A stretch of DNA of 64,000 nucleotides from Citrus sinensis (taxonomy: Eukaryota > Streptophyta > Magnoliopsida > Sapindales > Rutaceae). The notes under the pieces are model-generated. The model ran no database searches. It worked only from the letters and a program-made list of their open reading frames with translations, and was not told the DNA's origin. Of this stretch, positions 14,301 through 24,701 are shown piece by piece. Where the stretch lies: contig NC_068558.1 of NCBI RefSeq assembly GCF_022201045.2, positions 40,753,501 through 40,817,500 on the forward strand. Reading direction: 5' to 3'. Within the stretch, counting starts at the first letter, position 1; every line of letters begins with the position of its first letter. Both the position numbers and the translations under genes were made by a program.

Positions 14301-14518
14301 GCGCGGCACTCGGGGAGGGAAGACGAGGAGAGCATGCGGGAGAGGTTTAAGGCGAAGGCGTCGGGGTGGGACTGGCGGAGGTGAGAGAGGAGGACTTCGG
14401 CGTGGGAGCGGTGCTCGTTGGAGGATGACATGAGGTTGGATATTAGGGTTTCGAAATGGGCCGGGTTCGGACCGAGGAGGAGGGCGAGCTCCTGCTGAGT
14501 TGAATCGGCAGTGGCCAT
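5375..14518 (-). CDS. KETCH1: Importin-5-type karyopherin beta (KETCH1/EMB2734-like)
   Basis: Nuclear import receptor of the importin-beta superfamily; it binds cargo and RanGTP and crosses nuclear pores. Twenty exons rebuild in frame (minus strand, listed 5' to 3'): 14518-13289, 12420-12217, 11598-11494, 10527-10462, 10374-10210, 9681-9607, 9481-9330, 8993-8858, 8738-8669, 8568-8441, 8295-8239, 7769-7584, 7458-7366, 6721-6636, 6533-6467, 6377-6311, 6225-6089, 5919-5828, 5715-5649, 5539-5375. The product is 1,115 residues, almost exactly the length I recall for Arabidopsis At5g19820. HEAT-repeat features are plain, for example [20 protein letters not shown] in exon 2 and [16 protein letters not shown] across exons 15-16. 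The acidic stretch in exon 12 ([15 protein letters not shown]) matches the family's acidic loop. Exon 1 encodes 410 residues without a break. In Arabidopsis KETCH1 imports HYL1 and ribosomal proteins; cargo here is inferred. All introns are GT-AG. Confidence 0.95.
7310..7333. repeat. G homopolymer tract in importin intron 13
   Basis: Six G, one C, then seventeen G in a row on the plus strand, between exons 13 and 14 of the importin gene. The pre-mRNA therefore carries a C tract and the template strand a G tract able to form a quadruplex. The length may be affected by sequencing error. Confidence 0.8.
9563..9584. repeat. (GT)n microsatellite
   Basis: Eleven GT units in importin intron 6, a likely polymorphic marker with no sign of function. 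Confidence 0.9.
9971..10180. repeat. Complex local duplication in importin intron 5
   Basis: A 78-base block at 9971-10048 recurs at 10103-10180 with a single-base difference (ACCATCAC versus ACCGTCAC). Between them (about 10045-10080) lies a third, truncated copy containing TCTTCATCCACATAATACTA. This looks like a stepwise duplication with a partial deletion. It lies wholly inside an intron and does not touch exon boundaries at 10210 or 9681. Confidence 0.85.
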
Positions 14519-15166
14519 GGCCGAGTTAATTATTAATTTGTTATTTTAATTGGGGTTTTAGAGGGGAGTTGAAAATTGGAAGAGGAGGATGGCGGGAGAT
14601 GAGTGGGTGGTTATATTGAATGAAGAGACAAGTAAAAGAAAATGGAGGTTTTTAAATGAAAGGACTAAGGGAGGGTTTGTTTGATTGGTGCTGTCCAGTT
14701 TTCTATGGTACGGTTCGGTGCAATGAGCAATGAGATTGTGCCACCAGCCACGTCAATTGCGCGTGAATAAAACTTTAAAAGTCGTCTTTTTCGGAGATAT
14801 TTTTATGGTAGTTTTAACTTTGGGAGTGTATATTTCCAAGTTCCAACCCCATTAGCCTAATTTTTTAAAAGTAAGTAAAACAAGTTGATATTATTTTTAA
14901 ATATATAAATCAATCAAAAATTTAAAAACTTAGTTAATTAAATCTTTCTTATTATTTTTATATTTGGGTGTCTTTGACCATTAAAAATTTATTATTATTT
15001 TAAAATAATTTTTATTTAATTATTTTACCATTATAATATTAATGACTAACTTATTCAAATAAATATAAACTCTTATATCTAATAGTTTAAGTATTTAATT
15101 TTATTGGTTAAATCTATAAACTTTTTCTTTATTTAAAAATTTTAAAAAGAATGTGGATTTATTATA
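14519..15166. other. Importin upstream region
   Basis: This should contain the minus-strand promoter and 5'UTR of the importin gene. Purine-rich sequence directly upstream of the ATG (14560-14660) gives a pyrimidine-rich leader on the transcribed strand. Beyond 14830 the sequence is simple AT-rich spacer. No specific regulatory motif can be assigned. Confidence 0.4.
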
Positions 15167-15356
15167 GGGTGTGTTTGGGAGTGAGGTGCTGTAACTTTTA
15201 AGCTGCAGTTGCTGTAGAGTAAAAGCTATAACTTTGGAGTAGAAGCTGAAAAAAAAAATTTGTTAAGTTACCAAAACCCAGCTACAAGTATTATCAAACA
15301 CTTTAATAGCTAGACTTTGACAACCCAGCCACCTCACCACACTCCCAAACAGACTC
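15167..15356. mobile_element. Short MITE-like element with inverted ends
   Basis: About 190 bases bounded by GGGTGTGTTTGGGAGTG on the left and, read on the other strand, GAGTCTGTTTGGGAGTG on the right. The interior also shows imperfect symmetry (GAGGTGCTG versus GAGGTGGCTG). The ends resemble common plant MITE termini, and there is no coding capacity. I could not identify a clean target-site duplication, so the superfamily is uncertain. Confidence 0.6.
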
Positions 15357-17270
15357 GTAATTATATTTTAAAAGTGGGTTGGGTTTACAAAAATTATGAA
15401 TATAAAATATTACCACCCTTAACTATTAAAGTAAAATTTCACTCTTTCACCTTCATATATTTACAAACGTCAAGATAGTTCCAAATTCATTGAAAGTATA
15501 CACTTTACCCTTACTCTCCATTGTTTAAGCAAACTGATGGAGATAGAGCACCTGAGAAAAAAAAATGAAAAATGAAAGTAAAAAGGAGAAAGTAAAATGA
15601 AAAATAGTTTCAAAGTTTTTAAGTGGTATATTTTTAACAATATTTTTGTCATGATTAACACTTAATACGGTAAATTGTATAGGGATAGAATGTTGACTCG
15701 CAATAAATTTCGAGGCATACGAAAGTTTATTTATAAATAATGGGAGGGGAGTGATATTTACCCAAGATTTAAAATCCCGCTAACATACCACTTAAAAAGG
15801 ATAGTGAATTTTTTTTAAGCTAAAAAATATTAATTGAAAAGAATGTATAAAAAATTTCGAAAAACAACTCTAAAATGCCATTTCTATTTTTTGAAAAACA
15901 TATTTATTCTAGTTAAATATTCTAAAATATATGTAAAATGCAAAGTTTTTAACACAAAACGAGTGATGACAAATTATAATTGTTATGGTTATCTTAATCT
16001 TGTATTTATTTTAAACGTGAGCTATGCGATAAAATGTGAATTGATAATTCATCATAAGATACTTTTTTAATCTGTTCCCAAAAAGGGGGGGAGCGCAAAG
16101 AAGGGTGTAAAATTCTCAAACCCAAATGAAACTTCAAAGTTAAAAAAAATGAAAATAAAAATAAAAATTGAATTCACTGTTGCTCTGACAATTTGGTTAT
16201 GGAGGGAAATGCAGTCCGGCGGTTCCGGGTCAGACTCCAGAGGAATATGCTTTAGGCTTTTAGCCTTTACAGATACGATCAGATCAGATCAGACTATCAC
16301 CACCAACTCAATTTGGTCCCACTTATGATGATGGATTTTGAAGAATTGAACATACGTTGTGGTCCGACGACCCAGTGTGGACCATCTGATCTTTTGAAAT
16401 AATCATGACGGCTGTAAGCCACCAAAGCCTTTAACATGCGACCTTCACTTCACGGTGAGGTGGTGGCTCCTTTAGTACGTCACTGGAAACCTCATGCTAA
16501 AAACCCTATATCAGGAATTTGGACAACTGAATCGAGTCCAAATGAGCTTCGGCGTTCTTAGAGAGCTGGGCTTTGGCTCATCCAAGCGGAACCAAACGGC
16601 TCTCAGTGACCAATGGGCCTTCAATTGTGAGTTTAGTGTTTCATCATTTAATTTGAAGTTTTAATTACTCATCACTTCTTTTATTTTCCAATAAAGGGTA
16701 TTTTTGGAAATACAATTTTTTCTTTTTTTTTTGGCATAGGGCGATCTCTGGCATTGTAACTAACAAAATCATATTCTTAAATACAAGATTTTAGAAAGCT
16801 ACTCTAGCTGGCTTTTAAGAATCAGTATAAAGTTTGATTATTTGAGAATCAGAATATTTCATAGTCACTTAAATTAAAACTTTTTTTCTCATCCATCTAA
16901 TTAATTTGTGTAATCACACTCCATTTAGTAAAATAAGTTATAATAATTACCTTAGCGGGGGCTTGAATAAAGTCTCAGAATCATATAGAGGATTAGGCAA
17001 AAACGAATTCAAAATGCAGTATCGTTACCCTTTGAGTACTTCCCATGGAAGTATAATTACTAAATGGATTTATACAGCAATGTCAACAAGACTTCAAATG
17101 TTTCAGATTCTTTTATTTTCTCTAGTCAACACAAGAATCACATCAACATTAAATCCACATCTAATGTATTCCCCTTGCGTTTGGATATAATAGTATTGAT
17201 TTATCTAACTTTGTTCGTGATAACCACTCGAAAGCACATCCTCAGACATAGCTCAATTGACTGCTTATTG
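15357..17270. other. Gene-poor spacer
   Basis: AT-rich intergenic DNA with short chance open frames only. A GATCA-rich patch lies near 16278-16294. I see no gene, RNA or convincing mobile element in this stretch. Confidence 0.45.
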
Positions 17271-17558
17271 TAGGGACGACAAAACAAATAAACGAATCGA
17301 ATTTGAATTGAATCACAAACGAATGGGTCAACACTCTGCTGATTTAGATTCAATTTGTTTATTAATCGAATATTCAATTCGATTTGTTTAATTCGTTTAG
17401 TAAAATTAATAAATGAATCAAATGGAATTTGCATTCATTTACTATTTATTTATCCTATAACAAATCCATAACGAATTGAATTAAATATGAATTTATTTAC
17501 AAATATAATTAATAAACAAAAGTTAACCAAAATAAAATATGAAAAGACCACAAATTTA

Positions 17559-18554
17559 ACATCCTACAGAGGGTTAATCTCATTTGGATGATACATTTTT
17601 TCACAAATATAGAAAAGTTAATAGAAATTTTAAAAATAGGCAGATAGATGACAAATCGTTAACTTTTACCGTTAATTATAATGAGGTAAGGGTAAAATAA
17701 TAATAATTGATACAAATAATAAAGAGCAAATGGTTAATGTCATTTTAACGACACATGTTTTGACATCTATCATACAAGTGACTATTGTTTGGAAAAACAC
17801 TCTTACACATAACAAACTGTTAAGTTCTGTCGTTAAATCTAACGATACAAAAATATTGTAATTGATAGAGAATATGACAAAAGGATATTGATAGAATTTT
17901 GCTAAAAAAATATATACTGGATACCTTTGTTGCTATTGGACTGGGTAGATAGATTGGTTACTATGAACATGATTTTAAAAGAACAAATGTTCACTAAGCC
18001 ATCATATTGGATTCTTGAATATTTGAGTCTAATATTTGCAAAATTAATGCTAATGAGATAAAAACAAATATTGGATTTATGTCATGCTTCATGATTGGTG
18101 AGAGATTTGCTTCTTCTTTTATGTTAAAGAATTAGTTTGGTGAATTTTTCTTTAAACATTAGCTTAATTTAACCCCCAAACAAGTTTATATTTAGATTTA
18201 ATTTATATTTTTATAAAAGAAAATTAAAAATCAATGACTAGCAATAAAAATATCATTTTCTAATTAACCGATTACTTTCATTAGAGTTAACAATGAAAGT
18301 TAATGGTTTGTTACCTATAGGAGTATTTTCAAATAATTTGTCACTTGAATGATAAATATTGAAACGTGTGTCACTTAGGTGACATTAACACTAATATTTA
18401 AAAAAAAATCACATGGGGTAGAAACGTTATTTCACCAAAAGCCAATCAATTTTGTTAAAGTTAATGGAAAAGTTAAAGATTTGTCACCTATTTGCCCTTT
18501 TTGATATTTGTCCAAAAATATATCATCCAGGTGTCATTAATCCTCCTCCGAAAT
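17559..18554. mobile_element. Non-autonomous Mutator-like element (996 bp)
   Basis: The element is flanked by a perfect 9-bp direct repeat ACAAATTTA (17550-17558 and 18555-18563), the target-duplication length typical of Mutator-like elements. The ends are imperfect inverted repeats of about 60 bases: the left has GAGGGTTAATCTCATTTGGA, and the right read in reverse has GAGGATTAATGACACCTGGA, each followed by TGATAYATTTTT. The interior is AT-rich with no coding capacity. It sits inside the outer hAT-like element and must have inserted after it. Confidence 0.75.
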
Positions 18555-19467
18555 ACAAATTTATTATCATTTATAATTACTAGATTAACCTTCAAACTTT
18601 AAATTTTTTCATATATATTAAAGATTAATAAGTAATTTAATTAAATAAATAATAAACGAATTTTATATGAGTAGATTGCATTCGATTCGTTTATAGCTTA
18701 TTTATTAAATAAATCCTAAACAAATAAATATGGGTGGGTATGGGTTGGGTTGGATAGAGTTTATTAAGACCCAACCCAACCCATTATTAAATGGGTTGAA
18801 ATAAAATCAATCTGATCCAATTAAATAAACATGTTCAAGCCAATTCAACACAACCCTTAGATAATCGGGTTGGGTTGGATTGATTGGGTCGATGATTTGA
18901 AGGTCAAATCAAAATTAAAAATTAAATAAAGAAAATATATGAAACTATAAATAAAACTTATTGAAATCAAATATAAATATATTATAACATGAAAATTATA
19001 TTCACAATCTAGTATTTGACCCAAAAAAAAAACTGAAAAACCAACTACATTAAAATTAAGAAAATTTCAATTATGAGCTTTTATACTTTATTCTCAGCTT
19101 CCCACATCTCTTTTTTGAATTCCAAATTTAGACATTTTAGATAATTAGCTAGTATCACATTTTGTAATAAAATGAAATTGATTTATAATTATGTACTGTT
19201 AACTTGTTAATTATTTACTAAAAAATAAAGAGAAATAGAAACTAACTTACTTTCAAAATTAAATTTATAAGATAATAAATTTACCAGCAATTATATGCTA
19301 CTACATCAATCAATAGCCACAGGCTCAGCTGGAATAATTACCAACTCTAAAACAAATATATATCAGTGAAAAATTAGTTTAAGAAACAATAAATAAACAA
19401 GACAAGAAATATACAATACACACACACACATAAAAAATATATTACTTATTTCAAGTGATTCATAAAA

Positions 19468-21512
19468 TTATTTCTCCTCCATTGATGGCTCACTATCTAA
19501 TGCAACTGGTGAACATCGTAACCAATTTTGTGAGCATATTAAAGTTTTTATTGTTTTTTGATATAATGAACTTCGAAATAGATAAAGAATACACCCTCTA
19601 GCACCAAATGCAGACTTAAAAGCTACTGTTGATACTGGAATTGCAAACACATCTCTTGTAATATGTGATAAAATTTGATATTTCAAGGAATTAATTTTCC
19701 ACCATTCTAAAATATCAAATTTAGTATCACATGGATCTTCATTGGGCTCCAACAAATGCCTATCTACCTTTTTTTTTTTTTTTATTAAAGCATGTACCTT
19801 CTCTTTCATTTTCTTCAACTTCAATAGCATTGTAGTGCGAAAATCCTTATCACCATTTTCCTTTTCCACATCAACCACATTTAACCAAAGGTGCATCATT
19901 AGAAACTTGGTTATTGGCAATTCTGTGACTATCTCTAAGGTAGAATTTATAAAGGCGTGACATAAGCCCTTTGATTCATTTTGCCACCTCTTCTACTTTT
20001 GTTTCCCCATACATTTCACCAATAAAAAATGTAACATAATCTAATTTATACCTTGGATCAAGAATAATTACAAAAAGCAACAATGTGTAAACGTTTTCAA
20101 TTGTGCCCGAATACTTATACTTCTTTTTTCATATTAGCAACCATACTACCTAATAAAAAGTCTTCACTTTCAGCAAAAGATGTCAACTCATATTGAATTA
20201 AATATAAGTCATGAAAGTACATGTGAGAAGTAACATATAAAAAAGCACTAAATTTTAAAATAACATTATAAAAAGACTCCAAAATTTCACAAATACTTTA
20301 ACATTAGCCCAGTCCATATCCTTTGGCGGATCCTTCTTTTTTTCCATTGTCATCTTCTGAAAAATATACCATATAATGTTCATCATCGTCTACCAACCTA
20401 TCAAAAGTTTTTTGAAATTTTAAAGCACTTGTTAACATCAGGTAAGTAGAGCTCCACCTTGTAGGCACATCTAATGTCACTATACTTTTACTTTCAACTT
20501 TTTCATGCTCACAACATTTCTTAAATTTTTGTAACCATGAGGCTGAAGATCTTACATATCACATGACTTTGTGAATGCCAGCAATTGAATCATGCATGTC
20601 TTTCATCCCATTAGCTATAATTAAGTTAACAATATGAGCACAACATCTTATGTGTATAAATTTCTCATCTAACACTAGGTAATCATTATTCCAATTTTTT
20701 AGTTTCTTTTTAACATAATTTATAGTCACATCATTTGAAGTTGCATTATAAACCGTGATTGTAAAGATTCTCTCAATACCTCACTCTAGTAAACAACTCT
20801 CAATCAACTTCCCTATTGTCTCTCCTTTATGGTTGGGCATTGTAGAAAAACTCAATATTCCCTTGTGTAACTTCCATTCATAATCAATAAAATTGGTCAT
20901 GATTGCCATATAATTGATATTTTGAATAGAAGTCCAACAATCAGTGGTTATACAAATTCTTTGGGCATTTTCAATAATTAACATTTTCAAATTTAATTTA
21001 TCATCTAAGTAAAGCTGATAAATATCCATGGCAATTGTTCTTCTGAAAGGAGGAGTAAATTTCGAACAAGCAACCCTACAAAAATATCCAAACCCTTCCT
21101 TCTCAACAGAGCTAAAAGACATCTCATCAAGAATTACCATCCTAGCTCATACATTTCTACATTCTTCCTTACTAAATCCCACGGATACTAGACTACCAGG
21201 AGCACATATATAGGTAATTTTTGCATTCACCAAAACCTTTTGCTTTTTATCCTCTCCTGCCACAATATTATTATATTTTGGACATCTAAATTTCAAATGA
21301 TTCAACATATTTGTAGTCCCAAAACCTAATTCACAAGAATAATCTTTTTCACAATAGTTACGCTTACATTTATTACCTCCGTCATACTTGGTAAAATGTT
21401 CCCACACATTTGATGGTGATCTCGTAAGTTTTCGCTTTTTACGCTCGGCATTAGGATTTTCAGTTACAGGAACATTAGCATCATTCACTTGCAAAGTTGA
21501 ATTGTGATCCAT
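19468..21512 (-). pseudogene. hAT transposase pseudogene (BED zinc finger / RICESLEEPER type)
   Basis: The frame opens at an ATG (21512) and encodes a BED-type zinc finger: VWEHFTKYDGGNKCKRNYC, then Cys and HLKFRCP further on, at about residues 40-80. After one in-frame stop at 21147-21149 the frame resumes with typical hAT sequence, including ITTDCWTSIQNINYMAIM. More stops and frameshifts follow, starting at 20781. The 3' part (19920-19468) preserves the hAT C-terminal dimerisation region: FDILEWWKINSLKYQILSHI, then RDVFAIPVSTVAFKSAFGA. The usual SAF(S) core reads SAFGA. Homologous sequence continues between these pieces, for example a segment reading PTRWSSTYLML, so this is mutational decay and not deletion. 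It cannot produce a functional transposase. Confidence 0.88.
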
Positions 21513-21885
21513 CTATCAAAAACAATAACAATGAATGAATAAATATTGATAACAGTAAAACAATCTATATTTAAATAAAGAATCATTTTGATAATGTTTT
21601 CATGACTTATCTTCTTATGGTTGTGAGTTCCAACTTCTAATATTCTATAATCGAAACATACATTTTCATAAAATAAAAAAGTATCTAGAATAAATATATA
21701 AGAGAAAATACTTACTTGTCTGAGAATAGAGATTTGAGAATTGAGAGAGCAAGTTTAGAGTAGTAAATACAATAATGAAATAGTCTCTTTTATACAAATA
21801 ATAAAAAAAGGATAAAAAATAGATTAGCCATTTGGGTCTTTAAAAAATAGATTAGCCATTGGGTCTTTAGGGTTTTGGAATTAAA

Positions 21886-21921
21886 AATCTTCTTCTTCTT
21901 CTTCTATTATTATTATTATTA
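21886..21921. repeat. (CTT)n / (ATT)n microsatellite
   Basis: A short run of CTT units followed by ATT units inside the 5' flank of the hAT transposase. Confidence 0.8.
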
Positions 21922-22765
21922 TTTATATGGGTTGGATAGGGTTTGATGAGTTCATCATAATTAACCCAACCCAATTATAAAATTGGATTAAAAAAATTGA
22001 CCAAACTAACCCATAAAATCCCAATCAACCCGTCAAAATTTAATTGGGTTGGGTTGAGTCCATTGGTTTTGCTCACCCCTACAAATAAATGAATCAAAAT
22101 CCTCAAACATGATTCAATTGGTTTAATTAGCAAATCGAATTGAATTTAACTATTTATTAATCGAATCAAACTTTTGAAACCCAAACCCATTTTATTCGTT
22201 TTGAATTGAATCGAATAAATGAATACTGACCCAGATTACCATCCCTAATATCCTTTAATTAAAATCTAGATAAAATAAGCAGGCCATGTCATATAATAAC
22301 AATATTAAACTAGACAAAAAAATTTAGAGAAATGATAGACTTATAAATTATTATACAAATTTATGTGGTATAATTCAATTTTTTTATAGATAAAATAGCC
22401 TTGGCATATAATTTCTTTTTGTATTTTTATCCAGTCAATAAATTTATATTACATTAATTTGTACAAGAATTTATAATTCTATTATCACTCGAAAAATTAA
22501 TACAGATAAAAACAAGGTAAGAACAAGTCTAGTTTACACTGTTAATTGAAAAATAAATTAAAAAAAAAGATTAATTCTGCCCAATTTTAAATTATTTGTT
22601 ATGTTGGCGCTCCAATTTTTTATTAGTATTTTGTAATTTATGTAAAAAGTAGACCAATGGTAACCTTTTGTTTATCTTGTAAAAAAAATTGTGTGGTTAT
22701 CTTCACTCTAAAATTTATCATGAGGTGAGAATATTTGAACTCACTAAATTTCTCTCTATATCCAC

Positions 22766-22780
22766 CTAAATAAATAAATA

Positions 22781-22832
<52 letters not shown>

Positions 22833-22842
22833 TGTATGTATA
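22766..22842. repeat. Compound microsatellite (TAAA)n(TA)n(TGTA)n
   Basis: Contiguous runs of TAAA, then TA, then TGTA units, a likely length-variable locus. Confidence 0.9.
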
Positions 22843-23391
22843 AACATATATATATTAGAATTTTCAAAATCTTAAAGTTACCCTTCACTCATTTTCTCTC
22901 TTTACTTTAAGATTTATATTTTATCTCTCTATTATCACATTATAAATCTTGAAATTTCAGTTTTATTTTTTTGGCCATTGATTATTTCTTTTTTAAGTAA
23001 ATCAAACTCTATTTCTTTCTTTTTATTACCATTCTTTTCTTTTTCTTCATCTTAGATTTGTTGTTTCAAGGACAATTATGAAACCCAAATAAACTTTTAT
23101 GATTTCTAGGACTTGTAAAAACTTATTGATATTCTTTCTTTATTGTAGGTTTATTAAGTAATTTTATAAAAAAATTGTTATGAAAATAAAAATTTATTTA
23201 ATACAAGGATTATAAAGAAAATTAGTGGGTTCAAATAGTTTCATCCTTTATCATGAGCACCTAAATTTTTATAATTTTTTTATTACAAAAATATCCTCAA
23301 TGGAATTTATTATTTAGACAATTTAATTTAAGCATAAATGCTGTTGCTCATTATAAGACTTAGCACACCCATCCTATCCAATTATCAAACT

Positions 23392-23532
23392 CATTTTCAA
23401 GCACAGAAGATACAATTTCAAGTCCAAATGCATCCATTTGATGCAAGTTCAACTCAAGGGTGGTTTGGAATGCTCTCCGTTCTGGGGAAATGGACTTGAA
23501 CTTGAAATTGCATCTTCTGTGCTTGAAAATTA
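23392..23532. repeat. Hairpin: 40-bp near-perfect inverted repeat
   Basis: The left arm (from 23392) starts CATTTTCAAGCACAGAAGAT. The right arm (ending 23532), read in reverse, has ATTTTCAAGCACAGAAGATG. The arms stay paired through CAATTTCAAG with few mismatches and are separated by about 60 bases. It could be a small MITE or an RNA hairpin. I recognise no known miRNA in it. Confidence 0.75.
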
Positions 23533-24670
23533 ATGCTGGTTTACTTTGCTGCAGCTGTTGAATTTTTCTAAATTTGTAACATTATTAAACTGTTGATTTT
23601 CAAACTTAGTAAATCATCAGAGAATAATACTGTTTACATTTGATGATTTTCTTTTAATACTTGTTTACTATTCTTATTACATGGTCGTTGACTATCAAAT
23701 TGGGGATTTTGGCACCACTACTAATGATAAAGGACTTCATGAACAGGAGAAACAGCCGTGTTTTTTGTAGCTTGATATTTAAACAGCAGGAACAAACCAG
23801 AACGATAAAAATGGTGTTACTTTTTGTATCACAGTAGTATATCAATTCTGCATGTGGTCATTCTAATCTTTATGTTATTTTCTTGGCATTAAAATATTGT
23901 TTTTCATTGTATATTGTATAAAAATAAAAGATAATGTTAGGATTCTCAATATTTAAGTACAAATTACAAACCATTCAAAATAAATAAAGGGTTCCAACTT
24001 CAAGTAAAAAAACCTAGATCCTTGACCCTTGTTGAATAATATATGAGTTAAAAAGACCCAAGAATTCCCAACGTCATAAGCCCAAAGAGTATACGCAAGG
24101 GCCTTAATTTCAACTTTAGTATTTTACAATTAAATAAAAAAGAAAGCATTCTCCTTTCATATTTGTTTTTTTTTTTTATATATTAATATATTATAAAAAA
24201 ATTCTACTAATATTTACAGTTAAAAATCTATTTTCTATCCTCATATTATAGCAAAAGAATATCTATTATGACATAATTTAAATTTCTACCCTCACATAAC
24301 AAAGAGATATTTATTTTATTATTAAATTTCGACCCTCACATTATATCGAAGAAATATTTACTCTATCCAGTATTATAAAAAAATAATTTCACCTTATCTA
24401 TTTTTATTGAGAGATCTATTATTCGGACTCAAACCTATGCACCACCGTTAAAGTACACTCAAACCGTAAGTGCATGGTTGTGCGAATGGGCTCGTAGCCC
24501 ATTGGCCTTTTTATATTTTGTTCTTTTAACCTGAAAAAAGAAATTAATTAATTGAAACCCCACCGTTTGTCTTTGAACATTCGACTGGAGAGGCCGCCTG
24601 CAATTTCTCGACTTCCCACTAAACTCAAAAGCCTCAACTCACTCAACTCACTATTATCACATACCAGATC

Positions 24671-24678
24671 TAGGGTTT
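24671..24678 (+). promoter_or_regulatory. Telo-box in the CCT1 leader
   Basis: TAGGGTTT lies 24 bases before the CCT1 ATG. A GCCCATTGGCC (site II-like GGCCCA family) sequence lies upstream near 24496. This combination is common in plant housekeeping and translation-related promoters. The functional role is inferred from the motif only. Confidence 0.5.
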
Positions 24679-24701
24679 TGCTCTTATCGTGAGTTATAGA
24701 A

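Larger units (their letters stand above)
18729..22081. mobile_element. hAT transposon with degenerate transposase (3.35 kb)
   Basis: Terminal inverted repeats are TATGGGTGGG at the left and TAGGGGTGAG (reverse strand) at the right. They are flanked by a perfect 8-bp target duplication CAAATAAA (18721-18728 and 22082-22089), the hAT hallmark. Both subterminal regions carry several GGGTTGGGTTGG / CCAACCCAACCC motifs in both orientations, as expected for transposase-binding sites of Ac-like elements. The interior holds the remains of a BED-finger hAT transposase on the minus strand. The element is a former autonomous copy, now dead in coding terms, inserted into the outer hAT-like element. Confidence 0.9.
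17271..22247. mobile_element. Outer hAT-like element, interrupted by two later insertions
   Basis: The left end begins TAGGGACGACA at 17271. The right end, read on the other strand, begins TAGGGATGGTAAT at 22247. The sequence between these ends and the inner insertions shares AATTGAATCGAATAAATGAA-like AT-rich motifs on both sides, which suggests one original element of about 600 bases. Two younger elements (17559-18554 and 18729-22081), each with its own target duplication, split it. I could not find an 8-bp target duplication for this outer element (GCTTATTG versus ATATCCTT), so its limits are less secure than those of the inner ones. The same terminal motif TAGGGAYGGY ends the MITE at 56373-57061. 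Confidence 0.5.
22248..24700. other. Intergenic region upstream of CCT1
   Basis: AT-rich DNA without a gene. Inverted similarity between about 22700-22765 (ATCATGAGGTGAGAATATTT) and 23215-23275 suggests another old MITE-like insertion whose ends I cannot fix. 24215-24380 carries three or four degenerate copies of a CCTCACATTATA-type unit. The last 200 bases are the CCT1 promoter and 5'UTR. Confidence 0.45.

Noticed and set aside
17271-22247. LTR retrotransposon explanation for the repeat-rich block
   Set aside because: No long direct terminal repeats, primer-binding site or reverse transcriptase; the inverted ends and 8/9-bp duplications fit DNA transposons.
22638-22847. Frame with a repeated Tyr-Ile pattern
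   Set aside because: Translation of the TA/TGTA microsatellite.
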